Source: Gemmatimonadota bacterium (lineage in GTDB: Bacteria; Latescibacterota; UBA2968; UBA8231). Taken from it: 24,897 bases of DNA. The position numbers and the translations under genes are program-made. A model generated the notes under the pieces. It saw only the letters and a program-made list of their open reading frames with translations, was not told the DNA's origin and made no database searches. Location: NCBI GenBank assembly GCA_018673255.1, contig JABHDC010000194.1:1-24897 (forward strand), in the 5' to 3' direction. Positions 23,801-24,897 of the stretch are shown piece after piece (the first letter of the stretch is position 1; every line of letters starts with the position of its first letter).

Positions 23801-24897
23801 TCGGAGTCGTAGTCCACGACAGCGAAGTCCAGGTCGTAGGGATTGGCCTTCAGTCCGGTGCGCACACCGGTGTCGACCGTATCGGCCGCACTCGGATCCA
23901 CCTGCAGGACCATCGGAGCGTGCAAGATCGTTACCGGGCCGGGCGAGACCGCGAATACCGGTTGATTGTCTCCATCATCGGCGACCAGGTAGATGTAGTA
24001 GGTTCCCGAATTCACCTTCTGCATCGAGGCAAACAGAGATCCCGTCTGCAGTGCCGACGGAGGATCATCCCATGTGTAGGTCTGGTTTGTGCCCTCCGTC
24101 AGATCGTCGGTTCCACTGGCATTGCGGGACGACACGTCGTTCTGGTCGGCAATCAGCGTGGCGAAGATCCGGATGTCCTGAACGGTCCTCAGACCAGGTG
24201 ATGCGTAGGCGTAGAAGGCCGCATCCAGGGTGCCGGACAGATCGTCGTCGCTGTCATTCAGATCATAACGAATGGCGTAGGACGTATTGGCCGAATCACT
24301 CGTACCATCCGGATCGCTGATAGAGACCGTCGGTGCATTGTTGCTGGCCACGATATCGATGTCGGCACCCAACTGGAAATAGGCACCGGTTGCCAGAGAT
24401 ACGTAGGGCACTGTAGCTACGCTGAGACTGCGTTCAGCAGCCGAACTGCTGGTGATCACCTGCAGATTCGTCGACGAATCACTGCCCAGAACATTCAGTT
24501 TGACCAGCAGTCCAACCTTGTCGTCCTCATCCCCCCACTCCCGGCTGTCCCCCGCGCTTTCGTCAATCAACCCTTCGTAGCGCTTGTGGGTATCCTGCAG
24601 AGATGTGCCCACACGCTCCCACGTACCTGCCAGGAAGCCATCGGTGAGCTGGTCGCGCGCGCCCAGATCGCTGCCATCTGTCGGATCGGCAACGTGCACC
24701 CACACGGGTCTGTCCGCCCGTTCAACCCCAGGTGTCTGCGGATTCACGGGTGCATAGGAGAGCGTGTATTGGTAGCCCCCGGAAGGCACGGATTCGTCTT
24801 CGACCGTGATGTCGCGGCCCAGCACCTTGAAATACGGGTGATGGTCGACATTGCTGACCCCATTGATACCGTAGCCCTCACCGGTCCCACCGATGAA
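20896..24897 (-). CDS. Giant secreted protein: Ig-like repeats, cohesin-like domains, dockerin-like pair and FlgD/T9SS-type tail (N-terminus beyond window)
   Basis: The frame is open to the right edge, giving 1333 visible residues; the N-terminus and any signal peptide are missing. From the N-terminal side come several Ig-like units of about 120-150 residues. Each ends with a WD-x-R/P motif, a Y-x-Y/L strand and an HSP-type junction (for example EFDWDVREPL, YTWDLRQPP, YRWDTRTPS). A cohesin-like domain follows (NRLRASVGDTLRFDVLV onward, about 22660-22290), then a CarboxypepD_reg-like module (GRYVLTVKDTSHL). Next is a dockerin-like pair of calcium loops (DVNEDNEIDEDD and DVNNDGRVGVED, about 21835-21715), then a second cohesin-like domain (about 21600-21220). 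The tail is a FlgD-like Ig domain with NHPNPFNPST and YNVLGQRVREL, used as a type IX-type sorting tail in FCB bacteria. It is probably surface-attached or released. No catalytic domain is visible in the portion present. Confidence 0.85.
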   Translation of the reverse strand, partial: FIGGTGEGYGINGVSNVDHHPYFKVLGRDITVEDESVPSGGYQYTLSYAPVNPQTPGVERADRPVWVHVADPTDGSDLGARDQLTDGFLAGTWERVGTSLQDTHKRYEGLIDESAGDSREWGDEDDKVGLLVKLNVLGSDSSTNLQVITSSSAAERSLSVATVPYVSLATGAYFQLGADIDIVASNNAPTVSISDPDGTSDSANTSYAIRYDLNDSDDDLSGTLDAAFYAYASPGLRTVQDIRIFATLIADQNDVSSRNASGTDDLTEGTNQTYTWDDPPSALQTGSLFASMQKVNSGTYYIYLVADDGDNQPVFAVSPGPVTILHAPMVLQVDPSAADTVDTGVRTGLKANPYDLDFAVVDYDSEARVQLFYAAVSGISSVSASGSYPNERFVLGKSLAGVRGTSITDSTTLSGHENEFDWDVREPLIPQGAYYLYTVASDGVSVTVGNSTSRLVVQHSPRFTFYEPARNTQRSIDSGSQPIYTIQWQKGPGDADLDDDASIALYFTSVDPATRNYAGSDPTDLLDAGDGDARLIVSGLSEDDEGSGDLYTWDLRQPPNEVPDSGSRVWLYAVLDDGNGNESVSLGGSLLMTHSPYILLTSSLPQVSQGDIVRLNWEDYMVDDGVGTDDAHIRLYASQVDTYSTLLSLETDLVGAGGQDDVYLINSSDGTATGTIDSVREDSSNTYRWDTRTPSFSLPEATYTIYAGINADATFAGSSSGHVSASAGALVVTGYSGTSPNLGLSPNRLRASVGDTLRFDVLVQSNSLTATVVSAIISIDPALYEIINPTSPFTDAGEVFTAGSVIEDTTVSDQVRFTKQDLGGEIIGSESEPVRLAQFAIVVKAGFSGLKNIRFDSDLANLSLSGSSVPLNAINGMSTKNALIEAVPRGRILTTVLLEGRSPPIGTGDHSTLLDVHLRLPGSTVDITDATYLSANDDNLATPDTLEVLTSASGAMTLEEIPPGRYVLTVKDTSHLSGRTDTISIRGGETIRLNRARFYASDLRGNLSLLLDQDGHRLLAGDVNEDNEIDEDDVNTVDAAWGSNAAVDHFAQADVNNDGRVGVEDLAVVISNISSLTGFGAPPVFKAGQASAVNLELRAPDHVGTPWEVYDEIDLVFAANGVQDLSAFELQISFDERELELVTDHGFDVGRIFKDNPEGWFTRHDLGEGRVHFAAARRGRQWSAHGEGELVRFRVRLKQDGFPASLRVSNGKLLSSQYATTKLELAGDPRSLAAPTSFRLAPNHPNPFNPSTVISFDIPAAPNDFSPAPVSVLIYNVLGQRVRELVKASMQPGFHHATWDGRDDARRALSTGIYFYEVRVGSHQQTGRMTMLR

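Overview
The window is a dense, GC-rich bacterial segment of 24.9 kb. Both edges cut through genes. The large right-edge protein ends in a FlgD-like/T9SS-type Ig domain (NHPNPFNPST motif). A cytoplasmic-type sulfatase and AMPK-type glycogen-binding (E-set) proteins sit nearby. Together these suggest a Gram-negative member of the FCB-related candidate phyla, for example Latescibacterota or Eisenbacteria-like lineages. That placement is inference; there is no rRNA, tRNA, CRISPR array or recognisable transposase to anchor it.

Layout. Positions 1-3270 (minus strand) form a compact cell-surface operon: an ECF sigma factor, then a single-pass membrane protein (probable anti-sigma factor) with an extracytoplasmic E-set/glycogen-binding domain, then a secreted beta-barrel-like protein ending in a second copy of that domain and apparently broken by a +1 frameshift, then a secreted helical protein cut by the left edge. 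A candidate ECF promoter (CGTAAC, 16 bases, CGTC) lies upstream of the sigma gene, consistent with autoregulation. Positions 3462-5233 (minus) hold a Crp/Fnr-type regulator overlapping a lipoprotein gene. Positions 5332-7628 (minus) hold a YhdT/PanF-like sodium:solute symporter pair. Positions 7664-13020 (minus) hold glnD (nitrogen-sensing PII uridylyltransferase) overlapping lon. The Lon protein carries a histone H1-like Lys/Ala tail of about 110 residues.

The divergent lon-hflX spacer carries two inverted repeats lying over a candidate lon promoter. hflX (plus), an HD-domain phosphohydrolase (minus), a sulfatase (plus) and an NAD-type isocitrate dehydrogenase (plus) are housekeeping or catabolic genes.

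Positions 18109-20710 (minus) form a small protein-sorting island: an exosortase of XrtH type (Cys88, Arg129, His148), an overlapping membrane protein, and a beta-propeller protein whose C-terminus matches the layout of an IPTL-CTERM sorting signal. Positions 20896-24897 (minus) are the C-terminal 1333 residues of a giant secreted protein with repeated Ig-like units, two cohesin-like domains, a dockerin-like calcium-binding pair and the FlgD-like tail.

The most interesting items are the sigma/E-set surface operon, the exosortase-plus-dedicated-substrate island, the histone-tailed Lon, the paired dyads in front of lon, and a recurrent pattern of short in-frame tandem repeats (21 or 24 bp) that contain small inverted repeats with five-base loops in three separate minus-strand genes.
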